DNA of 33,324 nucleotides from contig JADRCO010000458.1 of assembly GCA_021464525.1 (NCBI GenBank), positions 1 to 33,324 on the forward strand, read 5' to 3'. This document shows positions 11,326-22,474 of this stretch, in pieces (the stretch's first letter is position 1; each line of letters opens with the position of its first letter). The DNA is from Rhizophagus sp. LPA8_4_AMF (taxonomy: Eukaryota > Glomeromycota > Glomeromycetes > Glomerales > Glomeraceae). The translations under genes were made by a program, and so were the position numbers. The notes beneath the pieces were generated by a model. It made no database searches, was not told where the DNA came from, and saw nothing but the letters and a program-made list of their open reading frames with translations.

Positions 11326-11720
11326 TTATTCTGATTTTAATTACTTAAATTAGCATTTTTATTAGAACAATTTTTAATAACTGATAAGTATCTTTTATTT
11401 ACAAATCAACCTTTACTTTTATATTGAATTAAATTTAAAATGCTAAAACTTTTTTAGTTAAATCTTTATTTTATATAGAAAGTGAAATTGTTTGCTATTT
11501 AATAAACTGTTATAAAAGATTTTGAAACTTAGTAAGAATTATTTGCAATTACTAAATTTAAAGCTTTTTTATAAAGTTCAATTTTACAACCAAATATTTT
11601 TTTTTTTTGAATCTAACTTTTTAATAAATTCATTATACATTTTTAATTTCATTCAACTTCAAAATTTTTTAAAAAAAGTGAATGTTGAAGATAAGTTGTG
11701 AAATTTACCTTTTTTATTTT
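11326..11720. other. Gene-free AT-rich stretch
   Basis: Nothing recognisable is seen beyond A/T-rich sequence between the 450-bp array and the next short-period array. Confidence 0.55.
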
Positions 11721-12060
11721 CTAAATGAAATATTTATAAATGTTCCAATTTTTTATTTAATTATTTTTATCAAAATATTTTTTAAACATTTCAAAAATTT
11801 TATTTTTAATTTTTTATCTTTAATAAAATATTTAAAAATGTTTCTATTTTTTATATCTTCGATTTTTAAATGAAATATTAACAAATGGTTCATTTTTTTA
11901 TTTTTTATTTTTTTAATAAAATATTTTTAAACATTCAAAATTTAATTTTTTTGATTATTTTTATTAAATATTTGTAAACTTTTTAATTTTTTATCTTTAT
12001 TTTAAATAAATGTTAATAATTGTTTTAAAATTTTATTTTATTTTATTAAAATATTGCAGC
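11721..12060. repeat. Degenerate AT-only tandem array, unit about 45-50 bp
   Basis: Roughly seven diverged units have the form AAATATTTAAAAATGTTT followed by a T-rich run. Examples start near 11724, 11773, 11823, 11869 and 11917. The A-rich and T-rich halves can fold on each other. The same A/T architecture returns in the spacers of the 13467-15930 array and at 32640-33060. Confidence 0.55.
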
Positions 12061-13249
12061 ATATTTTATATTAAGTTAAATGAATCAAAATGGTAATTTA
12101 ATATATAAAGTAGAAAAAAAAACTAAGCTAATTCATTTTAAAAAACTAATAAACTACTTATTATTCTTTTATAAAGAATCTCATATATCTACTGTCAATA
12201 AATTTTTTTTTTCGCAGGTAGAGTATTTTTAGTAAAAGTTACCTAGTCTTAGAGAATATTACTCTCTGCAATCTTAAAAGGCCATTCCAAAAACCTACTA
12301 CAATGTAATCAGGTAAAGTTTCTCCTAAAAATTAGTATTATTATATAATTACTAATAAAATTACCCAAACTAGTCCAATTCTTTTTATGATTTTTGCAAG
12401 GTTTCTTCATATATAAAGTTATTTTGTATAACTAAAGCTCCTCACAAGCTAGCTCATGAGCCAGCTTATGAGAATTTTTATATATAACTGCATGTCTGCA
12501 TTTAATTATCAGAATAAGGAATTATTAAAGATCACATGGCTACATCTGGAATTACCTATTTAGATTTTTATGATTATCCTAAGATTATACCAATCAAGTG
12601 ACTCAAAAGAGATCTTTACAACTAATAATTTAGCTATCTATACTACTAACATATGTGACTAAAATATGGCAATATAAAGAGTTTGCATGATAGATATACC
12701 AGAATCATCTTAATTATAAGGTTGAAATCTATTAATAACTAATTTGATTAATCCAAACTGATGATCAAAATGTGTTAGCTTATTTAAAACAAATTATCTA
12801 ACCACTATTATTCTTCTTTTGTAAACTGATCTACAAGTTAAGATATACCAAACCTTTTGATTGACAGATCTATATTTCAATATCCTCAGATCTTTAAAAA
12901 AATCTGAAGAGTCTAAAATCCAAAAATACCAGTAAAAAAAAAATTTTACACCAAGGAAAAGTCATCAATACTTCCAGATAAAAAATATCAAATTATTATA
13001 TTTACATCTCCTAAAACATCAACTATTACAAGAAAATAATTTACTTTTCTAATGGCCATACTTCAACTTATACTTTACAGAAAAACTCTTACAACACTTC
13101 TAAAAATATAATATGAATAGAAAAACTTATTATTAAGGTATTTAAAAGTTGATAGTCTAGATGTTAACTATATAAAACTTTTTTCAAATATGAATGAGCC
13201 CAGTTTTGCAGCTCTAAAAAATTTAATAAGAATCACTTCAAGTATATAT
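12061..13249. other. Gene-free stretch with one hairpin
   Basis: No gene is recognised. Base composition is less extreme than in the neighbours (words such as GATCACATGGCTACATCTGG near 12529), and stops occur in all frames, so this may be an old decayed element or gene. The palindrome at 12441-12472 is listed separately. Confidence 0.5.
12441..12472. repeat. 32-bp near-perfect palindrome
   Basis: The sequence CTCACAAGCTAGCTCA runs into TGAGCCAGCTTATGAG. Compared with its reverse complement only two base pairs fail, and both could form G-U or A-C wobbles in RNA. It could form a 15-bp stem with almost no loop. Confidence 0.75.
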
Positions 13250-13403
13250 GGGGTTTTTGCAATAAAAAGAGACAAAACTCAAAAAAAAATAAAAAATAAG
13301 TCAATATAAAATCTGAATAAATTATAACATTTGAGACATTTTTGTCATATAAATATAAAATTAATTTTTTTTGGAGTTTCGTCCTTTTCTATTGCAAAAC
13401 TCC
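13250..13403. mobile_element. Foldback MITE, about 154 bp
   Basis: The left end GGGGTTTTTGCAATAAAAAG and the reverse complement of the right end (GGAGTTTTGCAATAGAAAAG) are inverted repeats extending about 38 bp with few mismatches. TATATA flanks both sides (13243-13249 and 13404-13411), consistent with a TA target. The interior is non-coding. The length equals that of the element at 7676-7829, but the ends differ. Confidence 0.7.
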
Positions 13404-13466
13404 TATATATAGCTTTATCAAAACAAGGAATTAAAAGTTCAGGCAAGTTTTAATAAAAGAATTCCC

Positions 13467-15930
13467 TTGAAGTTTTCTTATTCAAAAAGCTACTTGCAGA
13501 TGCAATTCCTATGGATTCTAGATAGAATTTTAAACTCAAAATTTTTTTTTTTGTTTGATTTTAACGAATATTTACTAATATTCATTTATTTTTTTTTATT
13601 GATTCAAAATACCAAAGTACGCATTTTAGATTTAATTTTAAAAGTAAACTGACCTTTAAAAAAAAATATAATTTTTTAACAAATATTAATATTAATGTTT
13701 ATTTTTAATTTTGTAGGTTCAAAATACTGAAGATATGATTATAAACTCTTTTTAAAGGTAAATCTAAAAAATTTTATTTTATTAATTTATTTAATGAACA
13801 TTAATTAACATTTATTTTTTTTGAAATATATATTTTTTTTTATTTAATAAACATTAACAGGACTCTGAGCTATACATAAAAAAGTAGGATACAGGTTTAC
13901 ATAAAATTGACCAAAATAATTATATAGATCTTTCCTTATATAGATAATGTTGGCCTGAATTTATTTTCTTTTTTAGACACTGACTGGCAATACCATAATT
14001 CCTGTCCTGAAAAAATGTGTGAACTAATAGTAATTTTTTTTGGCTATACCTTACCTTTATATACATAATTCAGGATCCTACATTAACTAACATTTATTTT
14101 TTTGTTTTTTATAGGTCTGAAGTATAGGTTTTAGATGTTATTTCAAAGATATAATACTAAATATATTTTTTTGATTTATTTTTATATTTATATTTAATAA
14201 ACTAATATTTGTTTTATTTTATTTTTTTGTAGATCTAGAATACTGAAGTATAAGTTTCAGATAATTTTAAAGATGAAATATTTTTTTTATTTTTTTTATT
14301 TTATTTTTTTTTTTAATAATTTTTTTTATATTTTTTTCTTTTATTTTGTAGATAACAGATACTGTTTTTTAAAAAAATGGTGAATTTTGTAATATTTCAT
14401 TATGAAATAATAATTTTTTTTATTTAATTATTAGAAATGTTAACTAATATTCTTTTTTTTATATATACCAAATTTGACTTTAAATAATGTGATGGATAAA
14501 TTTTAAAATAACTATTATAAAACTATTTTTTTCATTTTTTTAAGAAACATTAACTAATATTTCAATTTATTCTTTTTGTAATTTTGAAGACAATAATCTT
14601 TAAAATATTTATAATTATTTTTAAAAAAAATAATACTAATATTTCTTTCTTTTTCTTTTGTAGGTTTTGAATGTTTGAGTAGTAAATTGTAACAATAAGT
14701 TTTACAATAATTTTTGTTACAAAACAATTTATTTTAAATATTTTAAGAAATGTAAATTAATGTTTTTTTATTTTTATAAGAGTTACAAATGATGTTTGAA
14801 GGCTTAGGGATTTGGATAAGTTTTGTAATAAATTTTTATTACAAAATTTCATTTCGTTTCTTTTTTAAGAAACATTAAATTTACTTTTATTGGTTTTTCA
14901 ATTTTTTTTTAAAGTTCTAACTTCTATTTGAAAGAACTTTAAAGATAATAACATTTTAAACTTTTTTTTTTTACTTTTTTTAACAAATGTCAATATTAAT
15001 ATTTGTTTTTATATTTTGTAAATTCAGAATACTAAAATACAGCTCTAAATTCTATTTTGAAGGTAAGCTTTTGATTGTTTTTTATTTTTATTTAATGAAA
15101 TATTTACAAACATTTCATTTAGTTTTTTTTTTATAGGTACAAAAAATCAAAAGACAAGTTATAGACTCCATTTTAAAGTAAACTTTTGAAATATTTTTTT
15201 TTTTTTATTTAATAAATGAATGTTAATTAACATTCATTTACTTTTTTTAAGTCCAGAAAGTCCATTTTGAAGGTAAACTTTGAAAATTTTTTTTTTGTTA
15301 ATTTATTTAACAAATGTTTATTACATTTATTTTATTTTATTTTTTAGGTTCAGGATGCTGCCAGATTCCATTTCAAAGGTAAACCTTTGAAATATATTTT
15401 TTATCAATTTATTTGACAAATGTTAACTAATATTCAGTTTTATTTCTTTTATAAATTTGCAGCTTTTCAACAAAATTTGAAGGTATTTACCTTTAAAATT
15501 TTTTTTATGTTTTTATTTAACAAAACATTTACTAACATTTTATTTATTTTTTTTTAGTTTTCCAGTTACCACCTTGATGAATTTTGAAGATACTTCTTTG
15601 AAATTCTTTTTATTTTATTTGAATGAAATGTTGACTAATATTTGTTTCAATTTTTTTTTCTTGTAAGTTTATGGCTTTCTGGATGCCTTCTAGACAGAAT
15701 TTTAAAGGTAAAATTTCTTTCTTTTCATATTTTTTTTTATTTAGCAAAATGTTTCTATTTTTTGTAGATCTTTGTCATTTCAGATTTCTCTTGGAAAGAA
15801 TTTCAAAGGTAATCTTTAAAATCCTTATATTTATTTATTTATTTATTTTTTTATTTAACAAATATTTACTAATATCATTATAGGTTTTTGGCATTCCAGT
15901 CATCATCTGATGGAGAACTTATATATAATT
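13467..15930 (+). repeat. Array of about 20 exon-like units, period about 115 bp
   Basis: Each unit has a 20-42-nt block with mixed base content, resembling GTTCAGGATGCTG then a segment near GATTCCATTTTAAAG. The block is preceded by a T-rich run ending in TAG (or TAA) and followed by GTAAAC-like sequence. The spacer is about 70 bp of T-rich DNA with a core like ACAAATGTTAACTAATATT. Block borders counted by eye are 13717-13757, 15022-15062, 15137-15177, 15667-15707 and 15768-15808, each exactly 41 nt; 15348-15378 is 31 nt. Copies are strongly diverged. Borders imitate a splice acceptor and donor, on the plus strand only. No conserved reading frame runs through, and 41 nt does not preserve frame. 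It could be a minisatellite, a relic of a gene with repeated micro-exons, or a spliced non-coding transcript. Confidence 0.7.
13886..14083. mobile_element. Possible small MITE inserted in the exon-like array
   Basis: The array is interrupted by about 200 bp of different composition. Its left border GTAGGATACAGGTTTACATA and the reverse complement of its right border (GTAGGATCCTGAATTATGTA) are similar. No clear target duplication was found, so borders are approximate. Confidence 0.4.
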
Positions 15931-17570
15931 TTATATAATAATTAATTAATAAAGATTTTTATAATCATCAATTATTAATATGATATTAAATTCAGAAATT
16001 TATCTTTTATTAAAAAAAAAAAATCCAAAATTTTAAAATTCAATAATTTTACATTTAACTAGAATTCAGAAAAATATTAAAAATTTAATGAATATACAAT
16101 AATTTAATGAATAATAATGCTTTGCTTTTTTGAAAATACATACTAAAAAAAAAATTTTTTCTTATGGAAATAAATCCGGGATATTGTTAAAATTTGAAAT
16201 ATCTTTTTTTATTAGAAAAGTATTCTGCTACATGAAAGATGTGCAGAATTTCGAAAGAAAATAGTGAAAAAAAATTCAGAGTTATTAAGGTGGGAATTGC
16301 GTCAATCTTAATAGGAAATGTTTTAGAATAATTCATTTTAAATTCATTTAATATATTTAATATCACAATATGAAAGATCGTAAATTTATTATATGCCTAA
16401 ATATAGTTTTGTTAAACCATGCTTGACAACACACCAATGTAACATTTACTATCAAAAAAAAAGAAAAAGAAAAAAAAAAAAAAAAAAAAAAAAGAAAAAA
16501 TTTGATTATAATCAAAAATTTTGCTTTATTAATTTCGTAGATCGGTCCATAATAAATAATGTACAAAATTATAGAACATCAAATATTCTTTTCGGAGAGT
16601 ACCAAATGAATATTCTTTTGATTTTCTTACGAATTAATTGAATTAATTAATTAATTTTAAATTATTAAAATGAATAATATTAGAACTAAGCAAAGTTATC
16701 AATACATATGATTTCCAAATGATAAATACTTGTAATTAATTAGTATTAATTTATCATTTATATATTTAACCGTTTTTGTTATTTATATACGTATATATCG
16801 TATAAGATACAGGATTTAATTTCTCGTTTTTATTAATAATATAAAAAATTATGAATACTAATAAGGATAGTACAAAGGGCAATTCCTAAAATGGATAATA
16901 GTGAGGATGTCAAAATTGTCCGATGTCACCATTATAATCAATCAGGTCAATCGTTCATTATAATGTAATTATTATTCGAAATGAAATAATAATAGGAATG
17001 TCACAACCATTTGTTGCCTTTTTTTCAATATTATATAATTATATTACCAACTTACTAAAAATAAATAAACAAAGTATACATTTTTTTTTTTTTTTTCGTA
17101 ATATTTATATAAAAAGTTACATTCGCTTAAATAATAATCCTAAAATTGCATCTCATTGTTTATCAATCACTTTATTTCCAATTTTGGGGTTGAATCTTAA
17201 ATTTAACGGTTCAATAATTTGACCGAATTATGAACGAACAAAAAAAAAAAAATGATTAATCTAACAGTTTATGTATATAAAATAAAATTTCTTGGCGATT
17301 ACAAAAAAAAAAAAGGTAAAAGATTTTATATTTCAAATATTTCAGAATTTCGAAAAGAAGCTCTTTTTTTTAACCAGTACATGTACATGTGATTATCATT
17401 CAGCGTGTTGAAAGTATCTTATTTTCATTGGAAGTTCAAAGATAAGATTATTAAAAATTGTTGACATCATCATGAACTCAATAAATTATTTGTTACACGA
17501 GAAAATTCTTACAATCACAAATTTTTTTTATTACTATACCAATTTTAAGCAAGTTATTAAAATAATTATC
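15931..17570. other. Gene-free AT-rich stretch
   Basis: No gene is seen. It holds a long poly-A/AAAG tract at 16455-16500 and T runs near 17082 and 17253. Two overlapping frames across the poly-A tract are products of low complexity. Confidence 0.55.
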
Positions 17571-17572
17571 AC

Positions 17573-17648
17573 TAGGGTGTGTTTGTTTGTATTAGATTTT
17601 CACTTAACATTTATCATGTGATGATTTTTAAATACAAACAAAAAAAAG
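17573..17648. mobile_element. Possible tiny hAT-like foldback fragment
   Basis: GTTTGTTTGTATT at 17583 faces AATACAAACAAAAA at 17631, with about 35 bp between. The outer sequence CTAGGGTGTGTTTGTTT resembles the termini of many hAT miniature elements. No flanking duplication was confirmed. Confidence 0.35.
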
Positions 17649-18460
17649 CCTTTCTTCTTTTTTTAATTAAATTGGAAAAGATTTGAAATTTTTTTTTTTT
17701 TTTTTTTTGTAACTAATCCTAAAAGTAATTTTACAAAAATTCATTATTAAATCGTTTTATATTTCATTATTTATTTTAAAATAGTTAAATATTAGTTTAA
17801 TTATTATCAGTGCATCATCTCACCGCATCATAAATATTTCAATTAAGCCAAACGGGTAATCCTACACGGCCATCTTGAATCGTTGCTCAATTTATAAGCA
17901 AAGCCAAACAAATGCAAAGCTTTAGGCAAAACATAAATAGAAGAATAAACTTGAAATATTACGTGAAATTTTATGACGGATAATATTTTTTTGTTATCCG
18001 TGCTATTCATCACCTTTGATTTACCCGTTCCATTTCCCGGAATCAATCGGATTAATGTTTCACTATATTTTAGTATTATAATTTTTGGTAAATATATTTA
18101 ATCAATCAGTAACTTAATATTATACCTCATTGTTATTATTATAAAAATATTGTTTTCCGCTTAAACAACCTCCATAAACAGGTAAAATTGATTTTGTGGC
18201 TAAAAAGTGTTGCATTATACAATATTTAAAAAAGGAACCGAATACCTAAGCATGGCTTTCATTTGAATTGTGTAACCTACCATTTTTTTTTTTGAACTCG
18301 TGTTACTCTTTTTTCGATATCAAAAATCTTTTTGTGCACAAAACTTTAATAATACCCCCCCATATTTTTTCTCCACTATATTTTTTTTTCTCTTTCCGGT
18401 TTCCCTTTCCTATCTTTTGACAGTTGACCTTCGGGACCGTCACTAGCCCAAAATTTTATT
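17649..18460. other. Gene-free stretch upstream of the glycosyltransferase
   Basis: A minus-strand frame at 17843-18046 has no recognisable content and is not called. From about 18380 the composition shifts to C/T-rich words (CTTTCCGGTTTCCCTTTCC), as expected for a fungal promoter. Confidence 0.5.
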
Positions 18461-18646
18461 TATAAAAGTTCTTTTGCTTTTTCAACTTCAACTTTCACGC
18501 TTTAACGTTATTAAAATTAAAAAAATAAGGGAACAAATTGTGAGTAATAATTATTCTCGTGTTTTTTTTTTATCTTTTTCTTTTCTTTTCTTTTTTCATT
18601 TGCGTAATATAAATTAAATTTTTTGTTTATTTATTTGTTTCAATAG
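18461..18646 (+). promoter_or_regulatory. TATA box and probable 5' leader intron
   Basis: TATAAAAG at 18461-18468 is followed about 25 bp downstream by a CT-rich CTTTTTCAACTTCAACTTTC, a typical fungal start region. A GTGAGT donor at 18540 and a CAATAG acceptor ending at 18646 would define a 107-nt leader intron, leaving a leader of about 390 nt before the ATG at 18987. This is read from signals only. Confidence 0.45.
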
Positions 18647-18986
18647 ACTTATATGAGAACTTTTTCGCTTCGCGTAATACTCGGTTTTTGTTGTTGAACT
18701 TCAGTTTTTATATAACTTATGATATTATTATAATATAATTGTTTCACTTTTCTTTAATCAATAATTGATTATATACTCTTTTATGATAAAAATCTTCTGA
18801 ATGATCTCTTTCTTGCTCTGACGTTATCGAGAATCGTTTTTTAAAATTAAAAAAGATTCTCTAAGCCACACAAACTGATTAATTTATCTCTTCAACGTAT
18901 CAGCAAAATATATATAAAGTATATATATATTTTCGGTCAGCAATTAAATAAATACAAAAAAAAAAAAAAATTTTTACAAAAAAGAT

Positions 18987-20920
18987 ATGGGAATACGACA
19001 TTTACTACACCATGTTTTCGAGTTAGTAGCTCCAACTACAGCATTGAGTGCTATATTTATCCTCTTTTTGGGACCTTTAATCTTTCCTCGTGCATATATT
19101 TGGTTCTTGTTAATATACTTTATATCGTATTTGTTCATATCTGTAAATCATTTTTTAAAATTTTGCCATACTGTGCGAAATATTAAAAGAACAATTCGAA
19201 ATTGGAACGCGTCTCAAGAACAATCGCCAGCGCGGCATAATTATTCTAAAGAGATAGTTAAAAGTACTGCTACAAGTAATGGAAGGATAACTCCAACCAG
19301 AAAAAATGGTTATTCATCTGTGTCTACGAGTGATGATCTCGATAGCGATATCAGAGCTGGTGAAATGGAGAAAGCAGAAAGGCTGAATGATGCATATTAC
19401 ATTCATGCTTTTGTTATTCCAAATTATGATGAACCTGAACCTTTATTAAGAGATACTATTAAGAGATTAGAAAATCATAGGTTTATATATATTTTACTTC
19501 ATTTATATAACTTCATTTGCATTTTGAAATTACTTACATATGTTAAATTTTTTTTTATTTTAAAAGGAATGCAACCACAAATTATGTCATTATATTGGCT
19601 ATGGAAGCATCAGAAGTTGATCATAAAACAAAAGCTGATAATCTTAAAAGAAATTTTGATGGTTCTTTTCTTGATTTTATAATTACAGTTCATCCAAAAG
19701 ATTTACCTGGTGAAAGTCGAGGCAAAGGAAGCAATGTAGCATATGCGGCTAGGACTGCTTGTGATGAATTGGCTCGTAAAAGGATCGATAAAAGACGCGT
19801 CATTTTTACAATCACGGATTCTGATTCTGCTATTCCAGAACTTTATATTCGTCATGTGGAAAAGGCTTTTTCCGAATCTGATGATCCTTTTGCGACAATC
19901 TGTTCACCTCCAATTTTTTTCTCGAGAAATGCTCTTAATGTACCTGCCGCCGTACGCGTCACGGACATTATGTGGTCTATCATGGTTATGCAAAATTTGA
20001 GTAATCGTAAAGGACTAGCATTTCCTTGTTCAACATATAGTTTAAGCATGGTAAAAAATGAAATTTTTTATTAAAATTTTTTTGTTCTTTTAATATTTTA
20101 TTTATTAACTTTCTAACTAATAATAATAAAGGTTCTCGCTGAGCAAGTTGGTTTCTGGGATACCAATAAAGATGCTATCGGTGAAGATTTACACATGTGG
20201 CTCAAATGTTTTTTCAAAACCGGAGGGGTTGCAAGGACAATTCCCATATATGTTCCTATAAATCTTACGAATGTTCAAACAACTGGTTATATGTCAAACA
20301 TTTATGCGCGTTGGGTTCAAGCAAAACGTCATTATAATGGGGTTGCTGATGTTGCTTATTCGCTGAAATTCGCTTTCGGGAATAGCGATCACCATTCAGA
20401 TTCAAAATCACTTTTGGGATCTCCGATAACAACGTGTCTTATGTCATGTTCATTTGTTGATAAACTTACCGTTGTATTTCACGTCTTAGAAGCCCACATG
20501 ATTCCTGCGACTTCAGGATGGATCATGTTTGCGGCCGTTCCTTTTACACAATTACTTATATCCGCTTATTCACCTATATATTATTATTATCCAAGTTTTC
20601 AGAATCCAATTGTCACATCAGAATTTTATGCTTATATGTTTTATCTTATACAAACAGTTAGTATATTACTACCTATGCCTTTATTAATGTGTGCTGTATT
20701 ATATGAAGGTTTACATAAGACAATAGATCTTGATTTACTCAAGAAAAGTTCCAGCGAAACTAGAACATGGAGATATTATATGGACTATGCTTGGCTCCCC
20801 GTGAGCGCCTGGCTATTCCTAACTTTGCCAAGTACAATGGCATGTGTAAAAAGGTTAACAAAAAATGAGGATAAATATGTGGTAGCTGAAAAAATATTTT
20901 CAGAAGAACTAACGCGCTAA
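18987..20920 (+). CDS. Membrane-bound family 2 glycosyltransferase
   Basis: Three exons (18987-19480, 19567-20050, 20132-20920) join in frame to 588 residues. Two membrane segments open the protein (about 10-55). A polar, Ser-rich linker (about 75-130) leads to a GT2 domain: FVIPNYDEPEP, LAMEAS (175-180), RGKGSNVAYAAR (216-227), the metal-binding ITDSDS with DSD at 249-251, the GED acid motif at 343-345, and QAKRH at 389-393 in the place of the Q-x-x-R-W motif. About four membrane helices follow (roughly 430-565). The architecture is that of processive or polyprenyl-linked GT2 enzymes at the plasma membrane or Golgi. Donor and product cannot be read from sequence. The protein is far shorter than chitin synthases, and the H in place of W in QAKRH is unusual. 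A CTAAC branch site lies in intron 2 (20113). Confidence 0.88.
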
Positions 20921-22474
20921 CGAAAAAAAAAATTGATTTTTATGAAATATTAATAATATATAATGTAAAGTGCAAATTGAAAATTTGGCTATTTCTTTTT
21001 CATGAAAAAATAGAATGGTGCATATTTGAAGAGCAATAAATGGGACTTTGATTATTTATTTATAATTTGCTTGGTATTAAATTTTTTTTTTTTTTTTTTT
21101 TTTTTATTTCTCTAAAAACTAAATATTTATTATTACTACACCATTTCATACGTGCTTTATTTTAATGATTAATTTTTTCAATTCACGTAATTTGATAATG
21201 ACTGTAGAATTTTTTTCCTTTCATTTTAATTTGTAACTTTTTTTTTCTTTTGTATCATATATATACTTCATTTAATTTATTTGTTTATTTAATTTTTTTT
21301 TTTTCGTGTTAAATTATTTTTTGTGTTATTTTTAAATTAGTTTTTAAGAGGATAAAATTTTTGATTTTGTTAAAAAGAAAGATTTTTCCCGACAAAAAAA
21401 AAAAAAAAGACTGCAATATATTATACTTTTCGAATATATACCTTTTCCGGTCCGAATTTTCCTTTCGGAAATTCGGGAATAAATTTGCATTATATTTTAG
21501 TAATAAAATTTAGGGCGCAAAAAATTGCTTGCCTTTAAAAAGCTAATATTATGCTTATTAAAAGAAATACCATTTCTAATCAATTTTTTTTAAAGATAAA
21601 AAAAAAATGTTATATTTGTCAAGAATTAATGTTAATCAAATTTAAATTAGATGAAAATGTATTTATATATGTCATCATATCTCTTTTGTTTTTTTACTAT
21701 CAAATCCATTTGTTCTTTTTTATAATAAAAATAAACATTAAAGGAGATGATTTCCAACCCGTTTGACTTCTTTGCTCGGCCATTTTACAAGATGTAGATG
21801 TACAATATTTACCGATATTGTGAAAAAAAAACATTAATTTCTCATCTCATAAGGCAGGAGTGACTTTTAAAATTGCGATGTCAACTTGTTTTTTTAATTA
21901 TTAATATAATTTATTAACAACAAAAAATTAATTGTACCTTTTAAAAAATGAAGAAATCTTTTGACATTAAAATTCATTGATTAGATTTTGAATAAGAATA
22001 ATTTTATACATTTTTTACATTATTATTATACATAAAATATATAGATATAAAATATATTATTATTTTTTTTTTTTTTAAAGTAAAAAAAAATTACCTACAA
22101 AGTTATTTCTGAATTTTTAATAGAAACATTATGACTAATTATAATATCCAGGGTCCTATACCATGTGTAGTAGTATCCCTTTCCCTGATAGATACTATAC
22201 ATAGATGTTGCATTGTTCGCATAGTTGCAGGAATAGTACCCTTGAAATTTTATATAATACATAGGTACCCCAGGTACCATACTTATCTTGATTAATAATA
22301 TTGCTATTAAATAATAATATTTTTTTTAGATTTTTTGTACTGTATATTGTTCATATACAATATAAAGATATATGTTTTGATTCAGAGTATATACAAATTT
22401 TTTTTTTTTTTGACGCTATATACTTCTATAATAAGGTATATGATCTTATTATCACAACAGTTACTCACTATACT
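20921..22474. other. Intergenic region between convergent genes
   Basis: No gene is seen. Several T runs of 20 or more (for example 21080-21105) and A runs occur. At 22150-22280 a patch richer in G and C has words CCAGGGTCCTATACCATG and, inverted, CCTGGGGTACCTATGTAT, which may be the ends of a decayed small inverted-repeat element. Confidence 0.45.

Noticed and set aside
12061-13249. Possible decayed gene or element of higher complexity
   Set aside because: All frames I translated are broken by many stops and none gave a recognisable motif, so only a gene-free stretch is reported.
16363-16641. Two overlapping frames, one per strand, across a poly-A tract
   Set aside because: The frames are poly-Lys or poly-Phe readings of a homopolymer tract with no conserved content.
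17843-18046. 67-codon minus-strand frame
   Set aside because: No recognisable domain, no splice partners, and it lies in the upstream region of another gene.
19743-20049. Extra frames on both strands inside the glycosyltransferase
   Set aside because: They are shadows of the GT2 exon, whose own frame contains all family motifs.
18987-20920. Chitin synthase
   Set aside because: GT2 motifs are present, but the protein is too short, lacks the QRRRW motif and has a different membrane layout.
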